Of a stretch of DNA of 19,094 bases, positions 7,296-15,248 are shown one piece after another. The translations under genes and the position numbers were made by a program. The stretch spans positions 1 to 19,094 of the forward strand of contig JALSUN010000243.1 in the NCBI GenBank assembly GCA_027061425.1, given 5' to 3'. The notes beneath the pieces were generated by a model. That model was not told where the DNA came from. It did no database searches and was given only the letters and a program-made list of their open reading frames with translations. The DNA comes from Helicobacteraceae bacterium. GTDB taxonomy: Bacteria; Campylobacterota; Campylobacteria; Campylobacterales; Sulfurimonadaceae. Every line of letters starts with the position of its first letter. Positions within the stretch are counted from its first letter, which is position 1.

Positions 7296-8684
7296 ATGAA
7301 ACGTGTTATACAGACGCTTTTTTTAGTAACGCTCTCTCTCTCAGCAAATGAGATCTCAATTGATCAGGCATGGGATCTTGTGCAAGAGCGTAATGATGGA
7401 CTCAAGGCAAGTCAAAGTAGTGTAAAACATTCACAGAGTGTTAAAGATGGTGCTGATTCTATGATGTACATGCCGAGTATTGATCTGCATGGTTCTTATA
7501 CACACCTCTCTAAACCTATTGATTTGGATTTGAGTGAACCTATTAATAATGTACAGACAAATATAGAAAATTTTTTTGGAAATCCTCCTGGTACATTGCC
7601 AAGGATATCATCAGAGGATGGAACTGTTGATTTAAGTAAGCAGGATGTTTTTTTAGCGAATATCTCTATATTATGGCCTATTTTTGCAGGTGGAAAAACC
7701 CTCTACTTTTCAGATATTGCACAAGCACAAATAGATGCAGAAAAGGCAAAAGAGGAGCTGATGCGTCAAAAGACCTTTATCCAACTGGTAAAGTACTACT
7801 ATGGTGTAAAGATGGGAAAAGCCTATTATGAGACCAGAATAGAGGTTGAAGAGACCTTTAAAATGCATTTTGAACATGCCCAAAAGTTACAGGCACAAGG
7901 GCAGATCGCCAAGGTAGAACTGCTCAACGCACAAGTGCAATATGACAAAGCAACAACGGAGACGATTAAGGCACATCATAAACTGACCATTGCACAGTCA
8001 GCATTAAGAATGTTACTCAAAGAGCCGGATATCAACATTACTTCACCACTCTTTATCAATGAAAATATTAAAAATAAAGATTACTATGTCAGTAATGCCA
8101 TAAAAAACTATCCAGCACTGCATCTTTTAGATTCAAAACGTAAACAGACCTCTGCTGTGGTAGGAATGGAACGTGGTAATTACATGCCAACAGTGGTGGC
8201 TTTTGGTAACTATAATCTCTATAGAGATGACTCTATCATCTCTCAGTCTGCACCTGATTGGTTTGCAGGTGTGGCAGTGAATATTAACTTACTCTCGGCT
8301 ACGGGTCGAAGTGAGAAGTATGAATCAGCTAAGATCGTAGACCAACAGTTGGTTTTATTACAACAACAGGCCAAACAAGACCTCTCAATTTTAGTGGAGA
8401 AGACTTATAATGAAGTGATCTTGTATTTAGATGAATTCAAGGCCATAGACTCTTCGTTAGCAATGGCTGAGGAAAATGTAAAACTAAGACGTATCGCTTT
8501 TAACTCGGGACTCTCTACGTCTTTGGAGTTAAATGATGCGGAGCTGTTTTTAGCAGCAAAAAAGACAGAACGTCTGAAAGTGGCTTATGATTTTGATCAG
8601 AAGTTGTCGTACTTAATGATTTTGAGTGAAAGCAGCGAGCGGTTTTTTGAGATGGCAGCAAATGGTGAAGAGGTGGAGCGATGA
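7296..8684 (+). CDS. TolC-family outer membrane efflux channel
   Basis: Outer membrane channel and periplasmic tunnel component of a tripartite exporter. The 462-residue protein begins with a signal peptide (MKRVIQTLFLVTLSLSA, cleavage predicted after Ala17), followed by the two repeated outer-membrane-efflux-protein halves. The helical segments are rich in A/K/E/Q, as in ARLQAQGQIAKVELLNA-type OEP helices (here HAQKLQAQGQIAKVELLNAQ) and LRRIAFNSGLSTSLELNDA, both characteristic of the family. The start at 7296 uses the AGGA that overlaps the ruvC stop. Its stop overlaps the start of the adaptor gene as ATGA. The order TolC-adaptor-permease-permease resembles H. pylori HP1489-HP1486, as recalled. 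Exported substrate is unknown. Confidence 0.9.
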   Translation: MKRVIQTLFLVTLSLSANEISIDQAWDLVQERNDGLKASQSSVKHSQSVKDGADSMMYMPSIDLHGSYTHLSKPIDLDLSEPINNVQTNIENFFGNPPGTLPRISSEDGTVDLSKQDVFLANISILWPIFAGGKTLYFSDIAQAQIDAEKAKEELMRQKTFIQLVKYYYGVKMGKAYYETRIEVEETFKMHFEHAQKLQAQGQIAKVELLNAQVQYDKATTETIKAHHKLTIAQSALRMLLKEPDINITSPLFINENIKNKDYYVSNAIKNYPALHLLDSKRKQTSAVVGMERGNYMPTVVAFGNYNLYRDDSIISQSAPDWFAGVAVNINLLSATGRSEKYESAKIVDQQLVLLQQQAKQDLSILVEKTYNEVILYLDEFKAIDSSLAMAEENVKLRRIAFNSGLSTSLELNDAELFLAAKKTERLKVAYDFDQKLSYLMILSESSERFFEMAANGEEVER

Positions 8685-9658
8685 GTGTTTTAGCTAAAGT
8701 AGTGGGTACAGCAGTTGTTATAGGTATTGTTAGTGGTGTGAGTTATATGTTTTATGAAGCATATCAACCCAAACCCATTAGACTTCAAGGTGAGATAGAT
8801 GCACAGTACTACTCTGTCTCCTCAAAGGTACCTGGACGTATAGACCATGTTGGTGTTAGTAGAGGTGATGTTGTGAGTGTTGGCGACTTTATATTTAGCA
8901 TCAATTCTCCTGAGGTTCAAGCGAAGTTAAAGCAGGCACAGTCGGCTCAAAATGCAGCAGGAGCAGTTGTCAAGCAAGCAGACAAGGGCGCACGTAAACA
9001 GCAGATAGCGGCAGCAAAAGACCAATGGCACCGTGCACGAGAGGCTGAAAAACTACTTTTTAAGACTTACACACGCATACAAAAACTTTACAAAGAGGGC
9101 GTGATACCTGAACAAAAACGTGACGAGGTCTATACTAAGTATAAAGCAGCGCAGTATCAGAGTAACGCGGCTAGACAGATGTATATGATGGCTAAAGAGG
9201 GTGCAAGAGTAGAACAAAAAGAGGCAGCAAAGGCACAAGAAGAGGTCTATGCTGGCAAGGTAGATGAAGTTAACTCTTACATAAAAGAGACCAAGCAGTA
9301 CGCTTTTCATGCGGGTGAAGTGTCACAGATCTTGATCCATGAAGGGGAGTTGGCACCTACAGGTTTTCCGGTTGTGACCCTTGTTGATATTAATGACTCT
9401 TGGGCAAAGTTTCATGTTCGCGAGGACCTTTTAAAGTACTTTAAAAAAGGTGAGACTTTAGAGCTTGAGATTCCTGCTTTACAAGAGAAAAAACCCTTTG
9501 TAGTGACCCACATAAGTGTTATGGGGGAGTATGCCACGTGGCGGGCTGCAGAGGCTGGCAAAGGTTTTGACTTGAAAAGTTTTGAAGTAGAGCTACGTCC
9601 AGTTGAACCTATAGAGGGTCTACGTGTTGGGATGAGTGTTTTAATTCAACTTCCATGA
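8681..9658 (+). CDS. Periplasmic adaptor (membrane fusion protein, HlyD/EmrA-like)
   Basis: Adaptor that links inner-membrane permeases with the TolC-type channel. The 325-residue protein has one N-terminal membrane anchor (about 5-27). A biotinyl-lipoyl-like half-domain follows (SSKVPGRIDHVGVSRGDVV at 47-65, with GDFIFSIN after it). An alpha-helical hairpin rich in A/K/E/Q covers about 78-203, with KLYKEGVIPEQKRDEV at its turn (135-150). The second lipoyl half (AGEVSQILIHEGELAPTGFP, 211-230) and a beta-barrel segment complete it. It overlaps the genes on both sides by four bases (ATGA), which implies translational coupling. The layout is closest to the YhiI/YbhG type adaptors that pair with ABC-2 permeases, rather than RND partners. 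Confidence 0.92.
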   Translation: MSVLAKVVGTAVVIGIVSGVSYMFYEAYQPKPIRLQGEIDAQYYSVSSKVPGRIDHVGVSRGDVVSVGDFIFSINSPEVQAKLKQAQSAQNAAGAVVKQADKGARKQQIAAAKDQWHRAREAEKLLFKTYTRIQKLYKEGVIPEQKRDEVYTKYKAAQYQSNAARQMYMMAKEGARVEQKEAAKAQEEVYAGKVDEVNSYIKETKQYAFHAGEVSQILIHEGELAPTGFPVVTLVDINDSWAKFHVREDLLKYFKKGETLELEIPALQEKKPFVVTHISVMGEYATWRAAEAGKGFDLKSFEVELRPVEPIEGLRVGMSVLIQLP

Positions 9659-10818
9659 ACTACTTTCAAAAGGTTTTAGGCGCGGCATCACAAGAGGTTA
9701 AAGTGATCAATAAAAGTTGGTATATGCTCAGTTTCCTGAGTTGGATACCACTTGTGTGTTTTGGTCTTATTGTGGCTATTTTTATCAGTGGTGTGCCTAG
9801 AGACCTGCCTATTGGCGTGGTTGACAAAGACTATTCACGTTTTTCAAGAATGCAACTCTCAGCTATCGAGAGTTCTGCAACCTTGCAGATTAAAGAGTAT
9901 TACGACTCTGTTCATGAGGCTTCTGTAGCATTAAGAGAGGGTTCCATCTATGCCATTGTCATCATACCCGATCATTTTGAGAAAAACATTCGTAGAGGAG
10001 AACAGCCAACGCTTTCTGTGATGTTGAACACACAGTTTATTTTAATGAGCAAGGTCTTGAAGTCAGCCTTCTCTGCAGTACTTCTTAACAGTGCGGCTAC
10101 CATAGATTTTGTGCAGACACTCGCAGATGATCAGCGACCAGAGTTGGCAAAAAGTGCGGTGGCGCCCATCGCTCTTCAAATCACCCCTTTTTTTAACACT
10201 TATAATAACTATTTTCTCTTTTTAGTGAGTGCAATGTTACCAGCTTTTTGGTCTATTTTAGTGATGTTGACGATGGTAATCGCCATTGGTGAGATGTTTA
10301 AAAATGGACGTGAAGAGAAATGGTTAGCATCTGCAGGAGGTTCGTTGAGTGCTGCGATGCTTGGTAAGATGTTACCTTACACAATTATTCAACTGCTCTG
10401 GGGTATGGGAATTGTCTATTTTGTGTATGGTGTGATGCCTTGGCCTTTTGCGGGATCATGGTGGATTCTTGCAGGGGCTGTTTTATTGACGGTTGTTGTG
10501 TATCAGGTTTTAGCGTATGCTTTTTATGCCATAGAGTATAAGTATGATGCTGCATTGAGCTTTACAGCAGTCTTTACAGCACCAGCATTTGCAGCGATGG
10601 GAATTACCTTTCCACTGCTAAATATGGAAGGTGTAGCTGTTGCTTGGCATGACCTTTTACCGATCTCACACTACATTCACATACAGATCTCTCAAGCAAA
10701 TTATGGAGCACCCCTCTCTAGTGTGGGGACTGCCTTTGGTATGTTGGCACTCTTTTTGTCAGTAACTCCCTTGGTCTATTGGCGTTACAAAGCATGTTCT
10801 AAACGGTGGATAAAATGA
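9655..10818 (+). CDS. ABC-2 type permease (YhhJ/YbhS/R-like), first of two
   Basis: Inner-membrane permease of 387 residues. The architecture fits the ABC2_membrane_3 group: a cytoplasmic N-terminus, one helix at about 25-46, a large periplasmic domain (about 47-180, with LPIGVVDKDYSRFSRMQL near its start), then five or so helices in the C-terminal half (from about 187). The segment around GEMFKNGREEKWLASAGG is the usual cytoplasmic loop for coupling with an ATPase. It starts in an ATGA overlap with the adaptor gene and ends in another with the second permease. Such proteins normally pair with a second permease and an ATP-binding subunit; the latter is not encoded here. Confidence 0.9.
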   Translation: MNYFQKVLGAASQEVKVINKSWYMLSFLSWIPLVCFGLIVAIFISGVPRDLPIGVVDKDYSRFSRMQLSAIESSATLQIKEYYDSVHEASVALREGSIYAIVIIPDHFEKNIRRGEQPTLSVMLNTQFILMSKVLKSAFSAVLLNSAATIDFVQTLADDQRPELAKSAVAPIALQITPFFNTYNNYFLFLVSAMLPAFWSILVMLTMVIAIGEMFKNGREEKWLASAGGSLSAAMLGKMLPYTIIQLLWGMGIVYFVYGVMPWPFAGSWWILAGAVLLTVVVYQVLAYAFYAIEYKYDAALSFTAVFTAPAFAAMGITFPLLNMEGVAVAWHDLLPISHYIHIQISQANYGAPLSSVGTAFGMLALFLSVTPLVYWRYKACSKRWIK

Positions 10819-11984
10819 AGTTTTTAAAGATGTTAAAAGCAGAGTATCGGGCTATTTTTTCAGATTTTGATATTTTACTTACCATCTTTGGTGGGGTCAT
10901 ACTTTATGCCTTTCTCTATCCACAGCCATATCTTAAAGAGTCGGTCTCTGCACTGCCGGTGGCAGTGGTAGATTATGACCATAGTGACTTGAGTCGAGAG
11001 ATCTCATTTATGCTTGATGCCAGTGCACAGATGGTCGTGGACAGTCACTATTTAAGTGAAGCGGCGGCTAAAAATGCAATTATTAACAACAAGGTAAGTG
11101 CGCTTATTATTATTCCAAAACATTTTAAACGCGACCTCTATCTTGGAAAAGAACCTGTGATCAGTGTCGGAGCAGACGCAACATACTTTCTTATCTATGG
11201 AGGTGTGGTGCAAGGAACCATGCGTTCAGTGCTTACTGAAAGTGCTACAGTACAAGTAGGAAACTTACTTAAAAAGAGTGTGCCTATGGTCACAGCAAAG
11301 ATGCAGTACACCCCTTTTAAAATCGAGTTCTTGAACACCTTTAATGTCAGCTCCTCTTACATCAACTATGTAGTTCCTGCTATCTATATCCTTATACTGC
11401 AGCAGACCTTGTTGATAGGGATGGGAATGTTGGGAGCGACACAAGGCCAAGAGATGAGAGAAGGCAAAGGGGGTTATTATAGCAGTGGGTCTATTGTGTC
11501 TGTTATGGGTGTGCGTTATCTTGCTTTTGGTCTAATATTTTCACTCCATATGCTCTTCTATTTTGGTTTTACTTTTACACTTTTTGGAGTTCCACATATT
11601 GCCAAAGTAAGTGAGTTGATGATTTTTTCAGGAAGCTTTTTAATTGCTGTTTTATCTTTAGGAACATTTTTAGGTGCACTCCTAAAGTCACGTGTCTATC
11701 CTACCCCTGTAATACTTATAACCTCACTGCCTTTGGTCTTTAGTGCCGGTTTTGTCTGGCCTTTGGAGTCTATGCCCCAATGGCTCATCTGGCTCTCTAG
11801 TATTTCACCCAGTACACCAGCTATACAGGGTTTTTTAAGACTCAACCAGATGGGTACCGATTTTTCTCAGGTGATAGGTCAGTTTGGCCTGTTATGGATG
11901 CAAACAGCAGTTTATAGTGCTTTGGCTTACTATATGCTGCGCAGACAGCGTCAAAACTTTTCTACAACAAAACCCTTCTCATAA
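10815..11984 (+). CDS. ABC-2 type permease (YhhJ/YbhS/R-like), second of two
   Basis: Second inner-membrane permease, 389 residues from ATG 10815. The frame opens slightly earlier at GTG 10806. The ATG is preferred because GGTGGA lies 5-6 bases before it and because it forms the same ATGA overlap seen at the two previous junctions. The helix layout mirrors the first permease: one N-terminal helix (about 17-38), a periplasmic domain beginning ALPVAVVDYDHSDLSREI, then a C-terminal bundle of about five helices. The loop QGQEMREGKGGYYSSG occupies the position of the ATPase-coupling loop of the family. The two permeases are diverged paralogues that probably form a heterodimer. No terminator is visible before pstS. 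Confidence 0.9.
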   Translation: MKFLKMLKAEYRAIFSDFDILLTIFGGVILYAFLYPQPYLKESVSALPVAVVDYDHSDLSREISFMLDASAQMVVDSHYLSEAAAKNAIINNKVSALIIIPKHFKRDLYLGKEPVISVGADATYFLIYGGVVQGTMRSVLTESATVQVGNLLKKSVPMVTAKMQYTPFKIEFLNTFNVSSSYINYVVPAIYILILQQTLLIGMGMLGATQGQEMREGKGGYYSSGSIVSVMGVRYLAFGLIFSLHMLFYFGFTFTLFGVPHIAKVSELMIFSGSFLIAVLSLGTFLGALLKSRVYPTPVILITSLPLVFSAGFVWPLESMPQWLIWLSSISPSTPAIQGFLRLNQMGTDFSQVIGQFGLLWMQTAVYSALAYYMLRRQRQNFSTTKPFS

Positions 11985-11992
11985 AAAATACT

Positions 11993-12026
11993 TTGTAACC
12001 TTCTTGTTACATTGTTACTCTATTAT
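11993..12026 (+). promoter_or_regulatory. Pho-box-like direct repeats and -10 upstream of pstS
   Basis: TTGTAAC (11993), TTGTTAC (12004) and TTGTTAC (12012) are tandem copies. The first two form 11-bp units, a conserved 7-mer plus four variable bases, the same geometry as the PhoB box. They cover the region where a -35 would sit for TATTAT at 12021-12026. The gene downstream is pstS, a classical phosphate-starvation target. Binding by a PhoB/PhosR-type regulator is inferred. Confidence 0.5.
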
Positions 12027-12058
12027 TGCACCATCAAACATCCAAGTAAGGAATTAAT

Positions 12059-13063
12059 ATGTTCAAAAAATTGGCTACAAGTGCACTTCTTATTGCTGTT
12101 GCTGCTACTGCTTCTGTTGCAGGTGACAAGTTTAGTGGTGCTGGCGCATCATTTCCCGCTCCACTCTATTATGACTGGGCTTATAAGTATGGTAAAGAGA
12201 CGCACTCACGTGTAAACTACCAGTCTATCGGTTCGGGTGGAGGGATCAAGCAGATCTCTAAACGTATCGTTAATTTTGGTGCTTCTGACAAGCCTCTTAA
12301 GTCAAAAGAGCTTGCTAAGAAGAAACTTCTACAGTTTCCAGCAGTTATTGGTTCAATTGTAGTTGCTATTAACGTTCCTGGTATCAAAGATGCAGAGCTT
12401 CACCTTAAAAATGAAGTGGTTGCAGATATCTTTGCAGGTAAGATCACCAAGTGGAACGATGCCGCTATCGTTGCAGATAACAAAGGTCTCAAACTTCCTA
12501 ATCAGGAGATCATTGTTGTTCACCGTTCTGATGGTTCAGGTACGACATATAACTTTACCTACTACCTAAACAAAAGCTCTAAAAACTGGGCTGACAACTA
12601 TGGTGCCGGTAAAGCGATCGACTGGGCTGTAGGTATTGGTGGTAAGGGTAATGAGGGTGTAGCATCTTTAGTAAAACAGACACCATATACTCTTGGTTAC
12701 ATTGAAAACGCTTATAAAGAGAAAAACCACTTAGCAGCAGCAACACTTCAAACAGCAAGTGGTAAATGGGTTGAGGCTAAAGAGGTAAACTTTAAAGCAG
12801 CAGCGAAGTACGCTTCTTGGACTAAAGAAGACAACTTCTATGCGATGTTAGCTCTACAACCAGGTGATACTTCGTACCCTATTGTTGCAGCGACTTTTAT
12901 CCTTCTTCCTATTGAAAAAGGCGAGATGAACAAAAAAGTGATCAAGTTCTTTGACTATGCTTTCAAAAATGGCGATGCAGCGGCTAAGAAGTTGGGTTAT
13001 ATTCCACTTCCAGAAGCAACAAAAGATATGATTCGTCAATACTGGGCAACCAACATAAAATAA
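12059..13063 (+). CDS. pstS: Phosphate ABC transporter substrate-binding protein
   Basis: Periplasmic phosphate-binding protein of the high-affinity Pst importer, 334 residues. A signal peptide (MFKKLATSALLIAVAATASVA, 21 residues) is followed by the mature start GDKFSGAGASFPAPLYYDW. Phosphate-ligand motifs are visible: GAGASFPAPLY (27-37), GSGGGIKQ (58-65), GASDKPL (74-80) and HRSDGSGTT (155-163). There is no lipobox, so the mature protein is soluble. AAGGA lies seven bases before ATG 12059. The pstC, pstA and pstB genes that usually follow are absent; selO comes next after 206 bp. Pho-box-like repeats sit over its promoter. Identification as PstS is firm; which Pst membrane complex it serves cannot be seen. 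Confidence 0.95.
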   Translation: MFKKLATSALLIAVAATASVAGDKFSGAGASFPAPLYYDWAYKYGKETHSRVNYQSIGSGGGIKQISKRIVNFGASDKPLKSKELAKKKLLQFPAVIGSIVVAINVPGIKDAELHLKNEVVADIFAGKITKWNDAAIVADNKGLKLPNQEIIVVHRSDGSGTTYNFTYYLNKSSKNWADNYGAGKAIDWAVGIGGKGNEGVASLVKQTPYTLGYIENAYKEKNHLAAATLQTASGKWVEAKEVNFKAAAKYASWTKEDNFYAMLALQPGDTSYPIVAATFILLPIEKGEMNKKVIKFFDYAFKNGDAAAKKLGYIPLPEATKDMIRQYWATNIK

Positions 13064-13168
13064 AAGTTCCAGCTGCAGTGCAATTTGCACTGGGGTTCAC
13101 CTCTCAACGCACACTAGTGCGTCTTCGGGTTCACACCCAGCACAACTTACACCACATCTGAAACTTTT
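13062..13168 (+). repeat. Compound inverted-repeat element after pstS
   Basis: The ends (13062-13072 and 13158-13168) are 11-bp inverted repeats with one mismatch (AAAAGTTCCAG / CTGAAACTTTT). Inside are a perfect palindrome with 8-bp arms (13076-13092), a 6-bp stem with a 4-base loop (ACGCAC at 13107, GTGCGT at 13117), and a short GGGT-ACCC hairpin (13127-13138). GGGTTCAC is repeated directly at 13093 and 13127. It begins inside the pstS stop codon and is followed by T-rich DNA. It could be a branched terminator, a 3'-UTR-derived small RNA or a small mobile repeat. Confidence 0.6.
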
Positions 13169-13269
13169 ACAGATTGATTTTGTTTTTTGCTTCTTCTTTT
13201 TTTCTTAACTTCTCTCCTAATTTTTTGAGACACCACTCCTTTTCACACTTTATCTGTTAAAACTCTCTT

Positions 13270-14703
13270 ATGAATTTACAAGAGCTTAAACTTACCACCC
13301 CTTATCTTACTCTTGATGTGGAGTTTTATGACAAGAGTGATATCGCGCCACTTAAAAAACCATTTCTAATCAGTTACAGTCAGGATGCTGCTGAGATTTT
13401 AGGTGTGGATGTTAATGATGAAGACTTTTTGACAGCCTTGTGTAATGGAGAGACCTTGCTGGAGGGAAGTAAGCCTTTTTCTATGTGTTATGCTGGGCAT
13501 CAATTTGGTCATTTTGTACCTCGCTTGGGAGATGGTCGTGTGATGAACCTTGGCAAAAGTGAAAGTGGCTGGAACCTGCAGTTAAAGGGTGCGGGCGAGA
13601 CCTTGTATTCACGTCAAGGTGATGGTCGGGCGGTGCTTCGTTCCTCTATTAGAGAGTACCTTATGTCTGAGGCGATGTGTGGTCTTCATATTGCTACATC
13701 TCGTGCCTTTGCCCTTATAGGTTCAGACCATGATGTGGCAAGAGAGCGTTGGGAAAAAGGGGCTATGGTCCTTCGTATGTCAACCTCTTGGGTACGTTTT
13801 GGTACCTTTGAATACTTCTATAACAAACAGCAATTTGACAAGCTAGAACAGTTAGCAGACTATGTTATAGTAGAAAGTTACGCTCATCTTGAGGGTAAAG
13901 AAGATGCCTACTTCTTGATGTTTGAAGAGCTTATAGACCGCACCGCCCTACTCTTGGCAAAATGGCAAGGCGTAGGCTTTAACCACGGGGTGATGAACAC
14001 AGACAACATGTCGATGGCAGGACTCACCATAGATTATGGTCCTTTTGCTTTTTTAGATGATTATGACTTTAACTACATCTGCAACCATACTGACACTCAG
14101 GGACGTTATGCCTTTGGTCAACAGCCTAATGTCGCGCAGTGGAATCTCAGTATGTTAATGCGGGCACTTTCACCACTGGTCAGCATAGAACGTATGCAAG
14201 AGGCTTTAGAACTTTTTGGTGAGAAGTACAGCAGTTACTATCTGGGATTTATGCGTAAAAAGTTAGGACTGCTTGTAGAAGATGAAGAGGATCTCTCGAT
14301 GTTACGTTGGCTCTTTGGTCTGATGCAACAAGAGCAGATAGACTATACCTACTTTTTTAGAACCTTGAGTCATTATGATGGGGAGAAGTCAACTCTTTTA
14401 GAAATGTGCACTCTAGAAGAGCCGATGAAGGATTGGTTAGAGTTTTATGAGAAACGTCTCTTAAAAGAGGTGACATCGACGCAGGAGCGCCAGACTCAAA
14501 TGTGTGCAACCAACCCAAAGTATGTTTTGAAGAATTATATGTTGGAGTACGCCATAGACAAGGCTCATAGAGGGGATTACAGTGGGGTAGATGAGATGTT
14601 GATTTTGGCAAGAACACCCTTTAACGAGCATCCTAAAGCAGAACATTTTGCTAAACCAGCCCCCAAGAGCATGAAAAATCTCAAGCTCTCTTGTTCTTCG
14701 TAA
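13270..14703 (+). CDS. selO: Protein AMPylase SelO (YdiU/UPF0061 family)
   Basis: Pseudokinase-fold enzyme that transfers AMP from ATP to Ser/Thr/Tyr of proteins; the Escherichia coli and Pseudomonas members act in redox homeostasis. The 477-residue protein matches in length. YAGHQFGHFVPRLGDGR (74-90), LKGAGETLYSRQGDGR with Lys106, and SIREYLMSEAM with Glu129 form the ATP site. GVMNTDNMS (Asp245) and DYGPF (Asp255) are the catalytic and metal aspartates. Each residue falls seven positions before the Pseudomonas syringae SelO numbering as recalled (K113, E136, D252, D262). The C-terminus ends LKLSCSS, the conserved redox tail whose cysteine corresponds to selenocysteine in animal SelO. No Shine-Dalgarno sequence precedes ATG 13270. 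The T-rich spacer 13169-13269 holds a weak candidate promoter (TTGAGA 13225, TTTATC 13249). Confidence 0.95.
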   Translation: MNLQELKLTTPYLTLDVEFYDKSDIAPLKKPFLISYSQDAAEILGVDVNDEDFLTALCNGETLLEGSKPFSMCYAGHQFGHFVPRLGDGRVMNLGKSESGWNLQLKGAGETLYSRQGDGRAVLRSSIREYLMSEAMCGLHIATSRAFALIGSDHDVARERWEKGAMVLRMSTSWVRFGTFEYFYNKQQFDKLEQLADYVIVESYAHLEGKEDAYFLMFEELIDRTALLLAKWQGVGFNHGVMNTDNMSMAGLTIDYGPFAFLDDYDFNYICNHTDTQGRYAFGQQPNVAQWNLSMLMRALSPLVSIERMQEALELFGEKYSSYYLGFMRKKLGLLVEDEEDLSMLRWLFGLMQQEQIDYTYFFRTLSHYDGEKSTLLEMCTLEEPMKDWLEFYEKRLLKEVTSTQERQTQMCATNPKYVLKNYMLEYAIDKAHRGDYSGVDEMLILARTPFNEHPKAEHFAKPAPKSMKNLKLSCSS

Positions 14704-14705
14704 GT

Positions 14706-15248
14706 TTACTTCGCTGTTAAGGCGTTAATGCGCTTTTTAACATGAGCACCAAGGCGTTTTTTAGCCTCTTCATGGTTTTTGAGAAAGTCTGCATGGGCAT
14801 TTTCGTCACAGTAGTTGGTGACACAAAAAACACCGCCTGCAGGGATGTCAAACTCTTGAGCGATACGCAGAACGCTAAAAAACTCCATGTTTTCGATCTC
14901 CACACCAAAACCTAAAAATTTTTTGACAAGTTCTTTGTCTGTAGAGATGTAGTTTGAAGAGTTGACTAAAATGTCTTTTGTCCCTTCTGTGTTGGTACTT
15001 ACCACGTTGTCCAAAGGGGTATAAGCCTTCTTCTCTAAAAAGGCAAGCTCTATATTACTGGCGGTTTTAGACTCTATAATCTCAAAAATCTCTCTGTTAC
15101 CATATGAGCCTGCACTCCCCACAAACAAGATAAACTCAGGTTTATCAAAAAGACAGAGTCTAGTAAGGTTCATGGCAGTCTCAACAAGCCCTACCCCCAT
15201 AGGTGTAGCAAAGTCAAAGGTCTCGTTGTTTCCGGCGCATATAATCAT
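14706..15248 (-). CDS. Compact nucleoside phosphorylase/nucleosidase-like protein (PNP_UDP_1)
   Basis: A 180-residue protein resembling the purine nucleoside phosphorylase / MTA-SAH nucleosidase fold. FILFVGSAGSYG (39-50) matches the glycine-rich phosphate or base loop. ENMEFFSVLRIAQEFDIPAGG (119-139) matches the ribose-binding Met-Glu helix (Glu122). CVTNYCDENAHADF (142-155) aligns with the catalytic strand, where typical MTAN and hexameric PNP enzymes have Ser-Asp; here it is Thr-Asn. The protein is shorter than the usual 230-240 residues and lacks part of the N-terminal domain. Its ATG overlaps the hisF stop by one base (TAATG), so the two are coupled. Exact substrate is unknown; futalosine, MTA or other nucleosides are possible. 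Confidence 0.7.
   Translation of the reverse strand: MIICAGNNETFDFATPMGVGLVETAMNLTRLCLFDKPEFILFVGSAGSYGNREIFEIIESKTASNIELAFLEKKAYTPLDNVVSTNTEGTKDILVNSSNYISTDKELVKKFLGFGVEIENMEFFSVLRIAQEFDIPAGGVFCVTNYCDENAHADFLKNHEEAKKRLGAHVKKRINALTAK

Noticed and set aside
10806..10814. GTG start for the second permease
   Set aside because: ATG 10815 has the better ribosome binding site and keeps the ATGA overlap pattern of the operon.
12012..12569. Plus-strand frames overlapping the start of pstS in other phases
   Set aside because: They are shadows of pstS with low-complexity sequence and no translation signals of their own.
13062..13168. tRNA gene suggested by GGGTTCAC (T-loop-like) words
   Set aside because: No acceptor stem, anticodon arm or CCA-compatible end could be drawn around either copy.
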